This document shows, one piece after another, positions 46,577-57,988 of a stretch of 64,000 nucleotides of DNA (the stretch's first letter is position 1; each line of letters opens with the position of its first letter). Both the position numbers and the translations under genes were made by a program. The notes beneath the pieces are model-generated. The model was not told the origin of the DNA and searched no databases. It saw only the letters and a program-made list of their open reading frames with translations. The DNA is from Rhizopus arrhizus (taxonomy: Eukaryota > Mucoromycota > Mucoromycetes > Mucorales > Rhizopodaceae): NCBI GenBank assembly GCA_024220505.1, contig JAKZZE010000025.1:496001-560000 (forward strand). Reading direction: 5' to 3'.

Positions 46577-46794
46577 CCAGGTGTCCAGGTTTTGCAAAGA
46601 AATAATAGAAAAGCATGAATGCAGGACTGATAAAAATAAGTGAAAGAAGGAAATAGACGAGGTTTTATATAGTGTTTTTTCGGTTATAATATCACTTTGA
46701 TTAATAGTATTGCTTGTTCTTTGTTATAACAAAACTAATGGCTAAACATAATTATAAATGCACCAATAAATGAACATGATAAAAAATAAAATAA
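46577..46794. other. Short AT-rich spacer before the right arm
   Basis: No gene; AAATA repeats near 46780-46800. Confidence 0.5.
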
Positions 46795-46842
46795 AATAAA
46801 AACAAATGAAGCAGACTTTATTATCTTCAACTTAACTTTTGT

Positions 46843-47286
46843 TTAATTATCTTTGTATACAATCTCAAAGTATTGAGATGGGCCAGGTGTAGATCCACCT
46901 GCTTCCATACAGATCTTGGCTCCATCAAATGCATCGCCAAGATGAGGGACAAAGTCATAAGCAGATCCCAACTTTTTGCTGTGAATGTTCTTCTTGTCCT
47001 TGTCATAGACCCATTGAAATTCAGGATTCTGCTGATTTTCCTTTTGAACCAAGGTATAGTGGTAGCTGTGGTTAGGATCATGGTTCAAGAAGCCAATGAC
47101 CTTTCCAGACTGAACATTGACAATCTGCTCCTTTTCATCAAAGTACCATACCTGCTTGCCTTCCCAATCATTGTTGGTCTTGTTCTTGAGGACAACATAA
47201 GCATCAACACTGTTGCTGTTTTCCTCAACGTCAATATACAAGCCTTTTTGGGTTTGCTTCAAGTAAAAATGCTTATTTTGTTCCAT
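46843..47286 (-). CDS. Beta-trefoil (ricin-B-like) lectin-type protein, right-arm copy
   Basis: 147 residues, intact, 142 identical to the left-arm protein at 22175-22618. Replacements are G22E, A37T, D38N, N-to-Y in the NHDPNHS-x-HY segment, and S-to-G in GGSTP-x-PSQ. The three repeats and their QVWYF, FQWVY and QYFEIVY ends are unchanged. No signal peptide. The 5' flank keeps a TATATATA motif (around 47419-47426). The 3' flank keeps the AATAAAG sequence. Confidence 0.7.
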   Translation of the reverse strand: MEQNKHFYLKQTQKGLYIDVEENSNSVDAYVVLKNKTNNDWEGKQVWYFDEKEQIVNVQSGKVIGFLNHDPNHSYHYTLVQKENQQNPEFQWVYDKDKKNIHSKKLGSAYDFVPHLGDAFDGAKICMEAGGSTPGPSQYFEIVYKDN

Positions 47287-49491
47287 TGTTTCTATAAGCC
47301 AATCAGAATGTTAAGCTGTGTTTTACAAGAGAAAACAAATCTATATAGACACCTACAGATCTAATGACTAATGATGATAATGAGAATAAAGAAGAAGAAA
47401 AAAAGAGAAGGATTAGGCTATATATACATATTCACAAAGAAAAAAGAATCCTCAATAGCTACAGTTACATTACACATTCAGTTTACACCAAAGCTCTTAT
47501 AGTTGCATCCATGTTTAAGAGAGTATTATGTCAACTCAATAATGATCCATTATTCTAAGACCTTGGTTGATTACCATGACCCTATTCATATAGCATACTG
47601 TATTTGGTCTCAATAAGAAATGATCTGAACCAGCAAAAACATGAGAATTGAATCTTTTTTTTTTTTTTTTTTTTTTTAAAAACTGTTCTAGTTCAATGCT
47701 TCGATTGTGACACATAATGCACTTTTATACTTTTAAGGAATTTTCTAATGACAATTACGTTTTTTAACGTATAAATAATCTTGACAAGATATCATTGATA
47801 ATAAAGAAAGAATATACCTATTTAGAATGGAAAGTACAATTCATGACTCTTAAATTTCATGCTTGTGAACTAGGTCACTCGAGGCACATTTTTTATTTTT
47901 ATTTTTGTAATGGAGCAGTTTACTGAGACATTTTTGTTCAGATAAACACTTTTGTAATCAAAAGTTATACTTGTAAAACTGTTTGGACTACCTAATAAGA
48001 AGACTAAAGCAACTTGGCATGAAAACATGAACCCAAAAAATAAAAATTACTTGGGATACAGTACATGATTTGCTAAAAGAGAATGCTTTGTTTCACCACT
48101 AATTCTTTTGTCTTTTCTGGACATCTTTATTTAATGCTATCACTGAATTTTTTTTTACTATAATCCTTTATTTTTTAACAAGATTTTGTTACAAATGAAG
48201 AAATGAATTTAAGGAAAAGTAAAGGATCAACATCCGTATTTCTTAATCCTTATTCTTTAATTCTTTCTATGGTTTTGGCTGCACGCTATGATAAATTGTG
48301 TATTATCTAAGTGAGGCCATTTCTGTTAAATGCAACAAATGACACTATGCCAATCTTTACTTGTCAAGTCTGCAATTGGTCAATCCTTAATGTACAGAGG
48401 TCAATGAGGTATAAGAAAGCTTATTGCTATTTTCAACAATATTCTTGATGCTTTATTTAATGTCGTATGTCCACTTGAGATTCTCATGTTATTTGTAGTT
48501 TTTAGCGATAGACCCACTGTTTTTTTAGGAGATTGCTTTCATAAGGCTCTTTTATCAGTTTCCAAAAAGTATTTCTTCTTGAAGGTTAATGTTTGGTTTG
48601 ATTGGTAGCATTATACACTGGATCCAAATGAACTCTTTTCTGAACATGTGTCTCTACATAACGATAGTATGGATCATTATGAGCTAAATAATGTCCATAG
48701 AGTGTTTGCTATATATATCCTCAGTAGCATTGCACCCACCTGCTCTCAAAGATATGATTTTTTGGATTATTAGATAATTGTGAGGAGGTTTCTATCAGTA
48801 TATTGCATATGAATATATATGTTACATGTTGCTCATTTATCAATACAGATGCATGTCAATATGAATAATGATGACAAGTATTGAAATATATATTCATACA
48901 GACGATAGACATCTTTATTACTATGAAGCATTTTTCTTTGTCCATCATCTCCATAGTTACTTCCAATTAAAGTATTTGAAATATCTACGAGTACATATTT
49001 GCATTCGCCTGGTTTTAACAATAAAATAATATAGGACACTGTGTATAATTAAATAAAGTTGAATACAGCAGCGACAGAATTAAAATAGTATGTATATGCT
49101 GTTCACTTTTCCTTTGCTTAATCAACTATTCACTTTAAACAGAAAGAGCAAATCAAGCTAAGTTCTAGTCCACATGATCTCTTTTCTGAATTCTCTTGCA
49201 TAATTTTATTTCTACTGATTTTGCAATAAACTGAACTCAAACATTAAAACAACTTTTCCCCTATTGAAAAGTTCCAAGTTAATACTTGATGGTAGTTATA
49301 GACTGTTTTCAGGAGAAAGGAAAATCATTGAGGGCTCTGTCCTTGGTAGGATTTGAAAAGTAGCAATTTCAGTCCATATTTCATTTAGGGCAATAAAGAA
49401 TATTTTTAGTCAAGCACTGTTAGATACAACAGCCTAGTAAAAACCATTCATATTTATTTATGTTAATAAGCAAGCAATATGGTATAAGAAA
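47287..49491. other. Spacer between lectin and peptide genes of the right arm
   Basis: Counterpart of 19971-22174. A poly(T) run lies at 47658-47677. The shared open frame at 48833-49039 is shifted upstream by an indel relative to the left arm, which argues against a gene. Confidence 0.5.
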
Positions 49492-49671
49492 CTAAGCATC
49501 CGTATCGTAACAACATGTCCAGCAATGATCAAACTGCTTGGAATGCCAGCCTGGGGGACATCGAGTGTCTTCGGGAAAACATACATCCCAACAGACATCT
49601 TCGGCTTCAACAACATTAGAGCTAAGCAAGTAGGAGCCAACAGCAAGAAGAACAATGGAGGCGATTTTCAT
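49492..49671 (-). CDS. Small secreted cysteine-rich peptide (right-arm copy)
   Basis: 59 residues from ATG 49671 to TAG at 49492. The signal peptide (MKIASIVLLAVGSYLL..., ending VVEA) is nearly unchanged from the left copy. The mature part keeps all six cysteines, both CW pairs and GWHSKQF, but has 11 other replacements, several of them charge-changing (for example K29D, T-to-E, G-to-D). Counting codons against the left copy, the mature region has 11 replacement and 2 silent codon changes; the signal region has 2 and 4. The TATA box is conserved. Function unknown. Confidence 0.8.
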   Translation of the reverse strand: MKIASIVLLAVGSYLLSSNVVEAEDVCWDVCFPEDTRCPPGWHSKQFDHCWTCCYDTDA

Positions 49672-51899
49672 TTTTTGTAGGCTTGATAAAAGTATTCGAT
49701 ATACAGGTCAATTTAAATAGAAAAATGGGCTTATTTATATCAAAAAAGAGTGTATAAAGTTTTTCCCATTGATCAACATGGATTTTGCTCAATGGCTGTT
49801 CAAACTGAACAAGAAGATGATAAACAATGAAAATCTCATGCAAACAAAAGGAACACTGCTTTATACGAAAGGCAAACTACCTATCAGATTGTTGATGTAA
49901 AAGCAAGCAATACATTGTGTTTACTAACATGATGGTAATACAGCAGCAAATAGTCTATAAGATGTTTGTTTTAAAGTATGTGCCATATAACGCATTATTC
50001 TTTTTATTGCGCAACGCTGATGACGTCGAGTTGTACATGTAAACATGAGGCGTCTTATACCCACGATTATTTTAATGCATTTTATGCATATTTTTATTAG
50101 CATATTCTTTATATGTTTCTAGATTGACTGTACTTTTTGCTCATCTTATTTCTTTACGCATCCATTCTACTATTAAACCATATGTCTTGGCAAGATTTTG
50201 CAGACAAAAGGTGATGGTTGCAAAAACAAAGAGCTTTGAGAGAAATTTCAGACTTGCAAATAAAAGCGATCGATGTTGGGAAGAAAAATCGACGTTAAAT
50301 AATACTGCAGACGGTTCTATAGCTATAATTGAGAAGATAACTTAGAGTCTAACTATTTTTGGACTTTTATGCTGACATAAAAATGCTCAAGGAACCAAGT
50401 GCTTTCAATGTGGTTATAAATGGAGAGAGAAATGGATAGCAAAAGAAGAGTATCTTATTTCCTTAAGTTATATATAGTTAGGTACAAAGAGAAAAGGTTT
50501 TTCAGAGTGAATACGAGTGGGAAAAAAAAAATATTGTATCACCCAAAGGGTCCATCCCACTTTCCCTTCGTCTAGCATTAAGAAAAGTGGATTTAAAAGT
50601 AATGTTTCCAATCTCTCATTAGCTTGTACTCTAGAAGCGATTTACATCACAGTGATCGTAACAGTTCTCTCTCTCTCTCTCTCTTTTTCTTTGACTATGC
50701 CCCTTTGCATTCATCATTTTTAAAAATCAAAAGGACAAAGCAAACTTACCAATATGTATCATGCTCGAGCAATTGCATGAATACCATGAGAAACAGTTGT
50801 TAGGGTAGCCAATTCTTGTTAATAAAAGCAAATGACTATAGCCATGATCTCAATGAGCCAGATTTTTGTTTTATTTTATGTAGACTGGCATAGCCAATAT
50901 ATTGTGTATAATGCTTGAACAAAATCGTAATCATTTACTCATCATGATCATTGGAAAGTTTGATGCCTCAGAAACAGTTCGAATGCTTTCTGTGTTCAAA
51001 ATCATAATGAATCTGCGTCCAATAAAAGAACTGTTTTAAGAGATCTCAGAGTCGTATTAGCTTAAAGAATCCACTTGTCTTTTTTTAATGACCATTAGTC
51101 ATTCAAAGATCATAATATCATAGATGATTTCCTTAGGTACATTTCATGCTTCTGATTAGATAGTTGTTCATGACTGTGCATTATTTGTGCTTTTATTAAT
51201 TTATATCATTGAATTGTTTTGCTCATTTGTTTATTTACGCTATTTAACCTTCTTCTTGTGAACTTAAAGTAATAAAAGAATATAGACTGAATGTCAATAA
51301 ATATAGTGTAGGAAATAAAGGTAACCTTGAATTGATTCTAAGGATGTTGATAGCAAAATCATGTTTTTTTTTTTATTCATAATTCTAAATAAGCTCCAAC
51401 CACTATATAAATAGTAATACTCCTTGGATTGAACATAACCATTTATATAAATGATCTTAAATCCATTAGAATACATTTGGATGCATGTTTTGTAAACGAT
51501 TAGTCTAAAATATCACAGTCAAGCTTTATAAGCAGTACTGTAAACCTCTTTAATAAACCTATGTTTCTATAGTGTACTGGTTAAAAAGCATACTGCGAAG
51601 AACCCTTTAGTCTAATGTACTTTATTGGTATCTTTGTAAACTACAAATGAACAGCTAAATCATAATATTATCACGACAATAATTCGTGCTTTAGGTTAAA
51701 GGAACTCAACAGAATATTCCAAAATAAACAAAAACGACAATTCTTAATAACATAATTAGATATGGCTATTATCTTTAGTTACCCTTTATTTACCTTGAAT
51801 TAATATTAAAAGCAAGATATTTTCTCAATTGTTCATGCCTATTCTTTTCAGTTAAACGTACCAAGCCAAACAAACAGAAGGTTTTCATAATTGATTTTG
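49672..51899. other. Outer non-coding part of the right arm
   Basis: Counterpart of 17633-19790. It contains the (CT)n microsatellite near 50665-50685. The open frame at 50124-50345 corresponds to one in the left arm, but its start codon is ATA here and most differences alter amino acids. Confidence 0.5.
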
Positions 51900-52307
51900 A
51901 TCAAGCAAGCCAAGTTTTCGATTGGATGGCATCCAGTCACAATTGACTCGATACTCTTTTAGTTTTATAATGTTTAGAGCTGAGATCATCCATCATTACT
52001 TTGTAATGGTTTATACAAACTAAAGAAGCTTAGTCATAAAAAAAAAGACTGATAGAAGAATATTTTAAAGTTGGACTTTTAGTGAAACATAGTATTCTTT
52101 TTTTTTTCCATTGTATCAGAGCACCATATTATAATTAAATTTACAGGCTTGTTTAAGAAATTCAAAGCCATTAATTCTAAATCAAGAAGATAATTGAGTG
52201 GTAGAATCAATTAATGATTGTTCCCACTCAACTATCTTTGGCATTTTATTAAAGAAATTTTTAAATTCCATGGGCGCGGTAGGAAACTTTAAAATTGCCC
52301 AGGTTCT

Positions 52308-52346
52308 TTTGAAGTAATTTCCATCGATTAAAAAAATTACTTCAAA
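52308..52346. repeat. Perfect 13-bp hairpin
   Basis: TTTGAAGTAATTT (52308-52320) and its exact complement AAATTACTTCAAA (52334-52346) are separated by 13 nt. It lies between the right arm and the LINE. It could be a terminator-like or cruciform element, or part of a small inverted-repeat element. Confidence 0.6.
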
Positions 52347-52376
52347 GTGCAATTCCAGGCCTATTAGAGATATTAA

Positions 52377-52625
52377 TTAAAAATTTTTAGAATGAAGGGC
52401 AAGAAAAAAAAAATTACCATGACATCTGATGAAATGTCCGGTGTTCATGTTTGTGTATTCAATAAAATTGATTACACCTTGCTCGATCTTCTTCGTGTCT
52501 TTATCAATCTTCTTTTTTGTTTTATTCCACATTATGCCACCAGAGAATTCCACCAGCGCCACTCCTATCTTCTTATCCATAGTGGGACAAAACCCAACAC
52601 CATCCCACTTCGTTTTTCCTGTCAA
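52377..52625 (-). pseudogene. Fragment of a repeated Mucorales-type hypothetical gene
   Basis: The frame reads TKWDGVGFCPTMDKKIGVAL, then VEFSGGIMWNKTKKKIDKDT. DGVGF...VLVEFSGG.KWN is a pattern I associate with a family of hypothetical proteins repeated in Mucorales. Only ~80 residues remain, with no start or end signals. Assigned from pattern memory. Confidence 0.35.
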
Positions 52626-52869
52626 AAACGTTTCGATTTCGATCCTTTAAAAGTATTAAATATACATGTATATCTTTTGAAATAAAATCCGTAATTACCA
52701 ATTGAAGCTAATTCTATCATTGGCAGATAGGAATAAAGAATTTAAAAAGAAAATTGACGTTTGCACAGCCGTCGTACGCTCAAGCGTTTGGAAGTGCAGA
52801 GGATTCCCAGGGCTGAGTGCTAAATTTACGCTATTTAAAGCGCTTTAGTTTAAAGGTATAAAATACATC

Positions 52870-54225
52870 ATGGTTCTTTCCGCCAAAAATAATTTTGACC
52901 AATTTGGTGGCTTATCTAAGTCACCTCACTCAACATCAACATCTCAAACATCTCCTAATCAGCGATCTTGGGTACAAGTGGTAACCAAAAATCGTAAATC
53001 ACTCTTACATGCTACGAGAACAAATATTCCAGCTGATGTTCCCGGATCTACAACAGTTGACAAGAACAATTTAACCATCATCAAAACCAGTATTTGGCGC
53101 CCGGGTCATGGACCAGGCAGTGTATTCATTGATATGACCGGACGCAAAGAAACCAAACTTGAGTTCTTACGTTTAGTTGCCCAGCAATACCCCTCTCGAA
53201 TGGGAGTCCTTACGCAGCAATTTGGATCTATGAAATTTGCTGAGATTAATTTCGAGCCGACAGATAATGCCTTGACCGATTTTCTTGCAAATGGTATTAA
53301 GTTTAGTGATAACTCGATCGTGCTACCTTGTCGTGCTCTTGACAGCCAAATGAAGGTAGTCCGTCTCCGTCTGTCGAATTTACCTTTTTTGAATGAGAGC
53401 ACCTTATTAGCTGGACTGCAAAAGAGTTTACAGAGATACGGGGACATCCTTGATGTTGGGATTCTTTTAGAGCCGACTACAGGGACCTATATGTGCACCG
53501 GCTATGCTACCCTTAATATAGCCTCTGAGACTAAGAATTTTAAGGATTTAACTCATCTCATTCCTTGGGATGAAATGGAGGACTTTGGTTTCTATGCTGT
53601 ATGGAACCAGATGCCTCATTACTGCCGTTACTGCCACGAAGAGGGCCATGTCGTGGTCAACTGTCCTAAGCGACGAGCTCGCTATACTTGCTGGAATTGT
53701 GGTGTAGATGGCCATATGGCAGCCTCCTGTACTCGAGATAAGCCTTCTAAGCGCGCTCGTAAACAAACGGAAACTGTTACGGTTAATCCTACAGTTGTCG
53801 AACAAAACCCTCTCCTACCAGCTAATCAGGAACTGCCTACGAACTCAGATTCCATAGATACTGCGAAACCATCCGAGACCGAAATAAAGGATCAACCGGA
53901 AAATGGTAACCAAGAATCAATCGATGAAGCATCCTCTCTTATTCCCAAAGTAGTGCTCACAATGCCTCCACAGCCCGTTACCTCCAACATCAAAGCTTCA
54001 CCTAGCAAGAAATCATCAAAGGTTGGTAGGATACATCCTGGGCACAAGCCATACGAACGTCCGGTCACTCGATCTCAGTCAGTTCCTTCTCAAGTAACAC
54101 CTTCTGAATCATCGCACAATATGCAACTTGATCAACACGACGCCGCCATTACAGATGCCACTGCAGATTCCTCCTCATTCGACAGCCATACGGATGATGG
54201 ACACTCCCTTACTATACTTTATTAA
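52870..54225 (+). CDS. LINE ORF1, CCHC zinc-knuckle RNA-binding protein
   Basis: 451 residues from ATG 52870. An N-terminal Ser/Thr/Gln-rich part is followed by an RRM-like central region (VVRLRLSNLPFLNESTLLAG, LQRYGDILDVGILLE). Two zinc knuckles at about residues 252-290 (CRYCHEEGHVVVNC and CWNCGVDGHMAASC, both C-x2-C-x4-H-x4-C) come next, then a disordered C terminus. ORF1 proteins of this kind coat the element RNA and act as chaperones. The stop lies 28 nt before the ORF2 coding frame opens. Confidence 0.9.
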   Translation: MVLSAKNNFDQFGGLSKSPHSTSTSQTSPNQRSWVQVVTKNRKSLLHATRTNIPADVPGSTTVDKNNLTIIKTSIWRPGHGPGSVFIDMTGRKETKLEFLRLVAQQYPSRMGVLTQQFGSMKFAEINFEPTDNALTDFLANGIKFSDNSIVLPCRALDSQMKVVRLRLSNLPFLNESTLLAGLQKSLQRYGDILDVGILLEPTTGTYMCTGYATLNIASETKNFKDLTHLIPWDEMEDFGFYAVWNQMPHYCRYCHEEGHVVVNCPKRRARYTCWNCGVDGHMAASCTRDKPSKRARKQTETVTVNPTVVEQNPLLPANQELPTNSDSIDTAKPSETEIKDQPENGNQESIDEASSLIPKVVLTMPPQPVTSNIKASPSKKSSKVGRIHPGHKPYERPVTRSQSVPSQVTPSESSHNMQLDQHDAAITDATADSSSFDSHTDDGHSLTILY

Positions 54226-54253
54226 TATGAGTAATAAGTCTCAACACTTATGA

Positions 54254-57200
54254 CTACGTATTGCTTCACTAAACTGCAATAGTTTAGTGAAGTCCAACAA
54301 TACCAACAAACAATCAAAATTTATAAGATACTTACGTTCCTTAAACTTCGATATTATGACTTTTCAAGAAACTCATGTTTCTGATAATATACTTTCTTTG
54401 ATCAATACACAATTCCAGGCTCAACACTCCTTATGGTCTCGACATTGTGGTATTGTCTCGTTCAGTCCTTCCTTCGTATTCTCAATCAATTTGACACCCG
54501 AGAACGATAGAACTATACTCACAAAGGTTACACATCCTCACAACGCCTTTGCTCCTTTCTATGTTCTTGTTATATATGCTCCAGCCACCTCTGGTCAACA
54601 CCGTTCACAGTTCTTTGATCAGCTATTTGACCTCTTACATTCACCGACTCTGGATATTAACTTCGACCGTCTTGTTATTACTGGAGATTTTAACTATTCA
54701 TACCAACGTTCTCACCTGTCTTCCCAAACTTCTCTACAATGGGTTTCATTTTTAGATGATCATTTTTACAACGCATTACAGAAGGATGACCTACACGAGC
54801 TACCTACATTCCGACGCAATGACCATATATGTTCTACTATCGATTATATATTCGTTAGTCAGTCTTGGTGCTCTAAGGTCACAGAAAGTAACATACACAA
54901 ATTGGATGCCTCCTGGTCAGATCATTCACTTCTGTCGATTACTTGTTGTATCGGTTCCTCCCCTTCTGGTCCCGGCCTTTGGCGTGGAAACCCCCTTCTC
55001 GCTCGAAACCCCGCTTACCAACAATATCTTCGCCAACATCTAGAAGATATTATACCCAAGTTACCTTCTGAATGGTCTCCTGCAAAATCATGGGATCACA
55101 TTAAACTTCAAGTTAAACAGCTCACACGCACTTTCGCAGTAGATTACACTAATTGGCGTACAAAAACCATCCGCAAACTACAAAGCAATCGAAATAAATT
55201 TTTGCGCAGTAAACCACCATTAGCTATTCGCTTACATCAATTGCCTATTTTCGATCAACAAATTGCATCATTACAACAAGAACTTACTGATATCCTGGCT
55301 CTCAAAGCTAGTGTTCGCTGGCAGGAAGCAGGTGAAACTTCGATCAAGTATCTAAAAAGTATATATCGTAAACGTACAGTTGAACAACATATTACCACCT
55401 TACGATCTGACGACAATGAAGATCCGGTCGAAGGTATTGATCAACTACTCCCCATCACCCAACAGTTTTACCAATCCTTGTATGATGCGGACCCTGTCGA
55501 TGATCTTCAGCTCGATTCCTATCTCCAAGGTATTTCAGATCTACCCCAAGTGACCTCTGCCCATTGTGATGTTCTTATGGTGCCAATCACTATTGACGAG
55601 ATCATTCAAGAAACAGCACGCGTGCAAAATAAAATCAGCAGCCCAGGGGAAGATGGTCTTGGCTACGCCTTTCTGTACCAACTATTTCGCTACCCTCCTC
55701 TACAGGAATTGGTTTTAAAGGTATATAATCAAGCACATAACTCCAGTATCTTTCCACATTCATGGCAAGAATTACGGGTAAGGCTGTTGGCAAAAAAGGG
55801 TGATTTAACGAATCTAAAAAATTGGCGACCTATCTCACTAATCAACTGTGATGCCAAAATTTATACCAGAGTTATCAACTCACGATTGCGGCAGGTAATA
55901 CCATCCCTGATCAATCGATGTCAAACTGGGTTTATGCCGAATCGCTTTATCGCGGAAAATGGTCTCGTGCTTAATATTGTAATGGAACATGCTCGTAAGG
56001 ACAATCGTCAGGAAATTGCTCTCCTTTTGGATCAAGAAAAAGCCTACGATCGGGTACACCCCTCTTACTTACGCTCAGTGCTACTAAAGTTCGGGTTCCC
56101 AACGGTACTTGTGAACTCTTTGATTGGGCTATTTTTTGGTAACCGGGTCCGGGTCAACATCAACGGACATCTCACCGAAGAAGTAACCCAATCCCGCGGC
56201 CTCCGTCAAGGGGATCCGCTGTCGCCTCTTCTGTTTAATCTCGCACTAGAACCATTCCTAAGACATGTTTTACAAGACACTTCTTTGTTTGGATTCTCAT
56301 TCCTTCCATTGCCAGCCGATCCAAATCCTCCTCCTGCTCTTAAAGTACTTGCTTATGCTGATGATGTTTGTGTCTTTCTATCTTCACCTGCAGATTTCCT
56401 ACGTCTTCAACATCATCTACAGACCTACGGGCAAGTATCCAACGCTAAAGTCAACCTTTCAAAAACTGAAGCAATTTTTCTCAATGGAAAGAGTTCCAGC
56501 CAATGGCAGCAACTTCTTACACAGCACCAGATCCTCACATGGCATGATCATACTAAATCACAGCCTCTCCGCTATCTTGGATTTCCGGTTATTCAATCTA
56601 TTGCTCAGCGAAGATATGTAGAAGACCATCTGTTACAAAATATCAAAACCCAATGCTCAATCTATTCTCAACGGCATCTCTCTCTTAGAGGCCGTGTGAC
56701 TGTGACTAACACTCTACTGCTATCTAAATTGTGGTATTCCTTGAGAGTTATCTCACTGCCAAAATCCTTCTTTTGCCAGATTCGATCAACGATATATCAA
56801 TTTATCTCGAAAGGCATCAAACCTGGTTTTCGATATGCTTTGTTTTGTCAACCGTTATCCAAGGGCGGGTTGGGTTTGTTAGACCCTCTTATCCAACACC
56901 GTAGCTTACAAGTCCGATGGCTCCGTTTGCTGTTTACTGATGACTTTCAGAGCTCCTGTAGTCAAGTATATTTGAAGGATTTTATACGACGGTTCCACTC
57001 CTCGGGTACTTCCTCCTTATTGTCTTGTTTCTTTCCAGCTCTTCGTTCAACAACAGATGTGTCTTTTGGTTCTTTTATCCCTGCACTTTATACCACTATG
57101 GATTCTTTTCTGAGTAATGGCATGTCTGAAGTTCAATGCAATCCATCCACTCTGTTATGCCTACCCATTTGCTCGCTTTTCTCGGAAATCCCTGATGGTC

Positions 57201-57988
57201 ATTGGTTACGAAGTCCTCACCGCTTCAAATCACAGGCAAGACACTATTTTACATACGATCAGTCACTCCAAAGGATACGGCCTATGTTGGCGTCAGACTC
57301 ACCACCTCATCCTCGATTATCAGCCCGATTACTACGAGATCTACAAAATCGTACCGTCAAACTGAATGAGATGACTTGGCAGGTCATATTGAATACATCT
57401 ACTGAGCCAGGTAGTGTGACAGACTATCCTTTTGTCACATGGCTCACAAGATCATTGGAATGGGTTTCTTTTTGTCCTCGAGTATACCGTCAGACTCAGC
57501 TCGATTCTATACTTCCTTGTCCGGCTCCTACCATACCGCCTGATGGTTGGTTGCGTTTCTGGAACCTCACTATTCTGCCTGAAGCAAGATCGTTCTCTTT
57601 TCGCTTCATCCACGGAAAATTGCATAGTCAATCATCTGTAGCCCGTTTCAATCCTGATGTCAGTGCTACATGCAAGTTCTGCAATGTACCTTCCGAGGAT
57701 ATATCTCATCTTCTCGTGGAATGTCCTCATAAATGGTCCATTTGGCAAGAAGCTCTGTCTCGTTTTGCACCTCATCTCGAGTTTCAATCAACTGATATCC
57801 TTAACCTTTTATTGCATCACACGCGCTTCGATTATATTGACAACACAACTCTGCTTCGTCTTAGTTATTATATCCTTTTATTTTTATGGCGTGCACATTG
57901 GCGATACATCTTTGATAATGTTCCTCTCTTACCTGAACGTATTGTCACAACAGCTTTTGAAAAAATTGGGATGCTCAGTCTTCACTAA
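54254..57988 (+). CDS. LINE ORF2, endonuclease and reverse transcriptase
   Basis: The frame opens after TGA 54251-54253 and reads LRIASLNCNSLVK, the endonuclease N terminus, with no in-frame ATG before the motif. ATG 54250 is in another frame. So initiation may be non-AUG or by reinitiation, or a base was lost. The APE-type endonuclease has FQETHV, ITGDFN and SDHSLL. RT motifs are NWRPISLINCDAKIYTRV, QTGFMPNRFI, LLLDQEKAYDRVHPSY, RGLRQGDPLSPLLFNLALEP and the catalytic LAYADD (~residue 690-700). LRYLGFPV follows. The C terminus has a CCHC-type motif (CKFCNVPSEDISHLLVEC). No stops or shifts appear within ~1240 codons. Confidence 0.9.
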   Translation, partial: LRIASLNCNSLVKSNNTNKQSKFIRYLRSLNFDIMTFQETHVSDNILSLINTQFQAQHSLWSRHCGIVSFSPSFVFSINLTPENDRTILTKVTHPHNAFAPFYVLVIYAPATSGQHRSQFFDQLFDLLHSPTLDINFDRLVITGDFNYSYQRSHLSSQTSLQWVSFLDDHFYNALQKDDLHELPTFRRNDHICSTIDYIFVSQSWCSKVTESNIHKLDASWSDHSLLSITCCIGSSPSGPGLWRGNPLLARNPAYQQYLRQHLEDIIPKLPSEWSPAKSWDHIKLQVKQLTRTFAVDYTNWRTKTIRKLQSNRNKFLRSKPPLAIRLHQLPIFDQQIASLQQELTDILALKASVRWQEAGETSIKYLKSIYRKRTVEQHITTLRSDDNEDPVEGIDQLLPITQQFYQSLYDADPVDDLQLDSYLQGISDLPQVTSAHCDVLMVPITIDEIIQETARVQNKISSPGEDGLGYAFLYQLFRYPPLQELVLKVYNQAHNSSIFPHSWQELRVRLLAKKGDLTNLKNWRPISLINCDAKIYTRVINSRLRQVIPSLINRCQTGFMPNRFIAENGLVLNIVMEHARKDNRQEIALLLDQEKAYDRVHPSYLRSVLLKFGFPTVLVNSLIGLFFGNRVRVNINGHLTEEVTQSRGLRQGDPLSPLLFNLALEPFLRHVLQDTSLFGFSFLPLPADPNPPPALKVLAYADDVCVFLSSPADFLRLQHHLQTYGQVSNAKVNLSKTEAIFLNGKSSSQWQQLLTQHQILTWHDHTKSQPLRYLGFPVIQSIAQRRYVEDHLLQNIKTQCSIYSQRHLSLRGRVTVTNTLLLSKLWYSLRVISLPKSFFCQIRSTIYQFISKGIKPGFRYALFCQPLSKGGLGLLDPLIQHRSLQVRWLRLLFTDDFQSSCSQVYLKDFIRRFHSSGTSSLLSCFFPALRSTTDVSFGSFIPALYTTMDSFLSNGMSEVQCNPSTLLCLPICSLFSEIPDGHWLRSPHRFKSQARHYFTYDQSLQRIRPMLASDSPPHPRLSARLLRDLQNRTVKLNEMTWQVILNTSTEPGSVTDYPFVTWLTRSLEWVSFCPRVYRQTQLDSILPCPAPTIPPDGWLRFWNLTILPEARSFSFRFIHGKLHSQSSVARFNPDVSATCKFCNVPSEDISHLLVECPHKWSIWQEALSRFAPHLEFQSTDILNLLLHHTRFDYIDNTTLLRLSYYILLFLWRAHWRYIFDNVPLLPERIVTTAFEKIGMLSLH

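Larger units (their letters stand above)
46795..51899 (-). repeat. Right arm of the ~5-kb inverted duplication
   Basis: Reverse-complement copy of 17633-22662, carrying a lectin-like gene and a cysteine-rich peptide gene in the same order. Microsatellite, spacer and TATA elements also match. The ends are approximate. Since the arms point in opposite directions and lie ~24 kb apart, they form a large inverted repeat around the central gene block. Confidence 0.9.
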
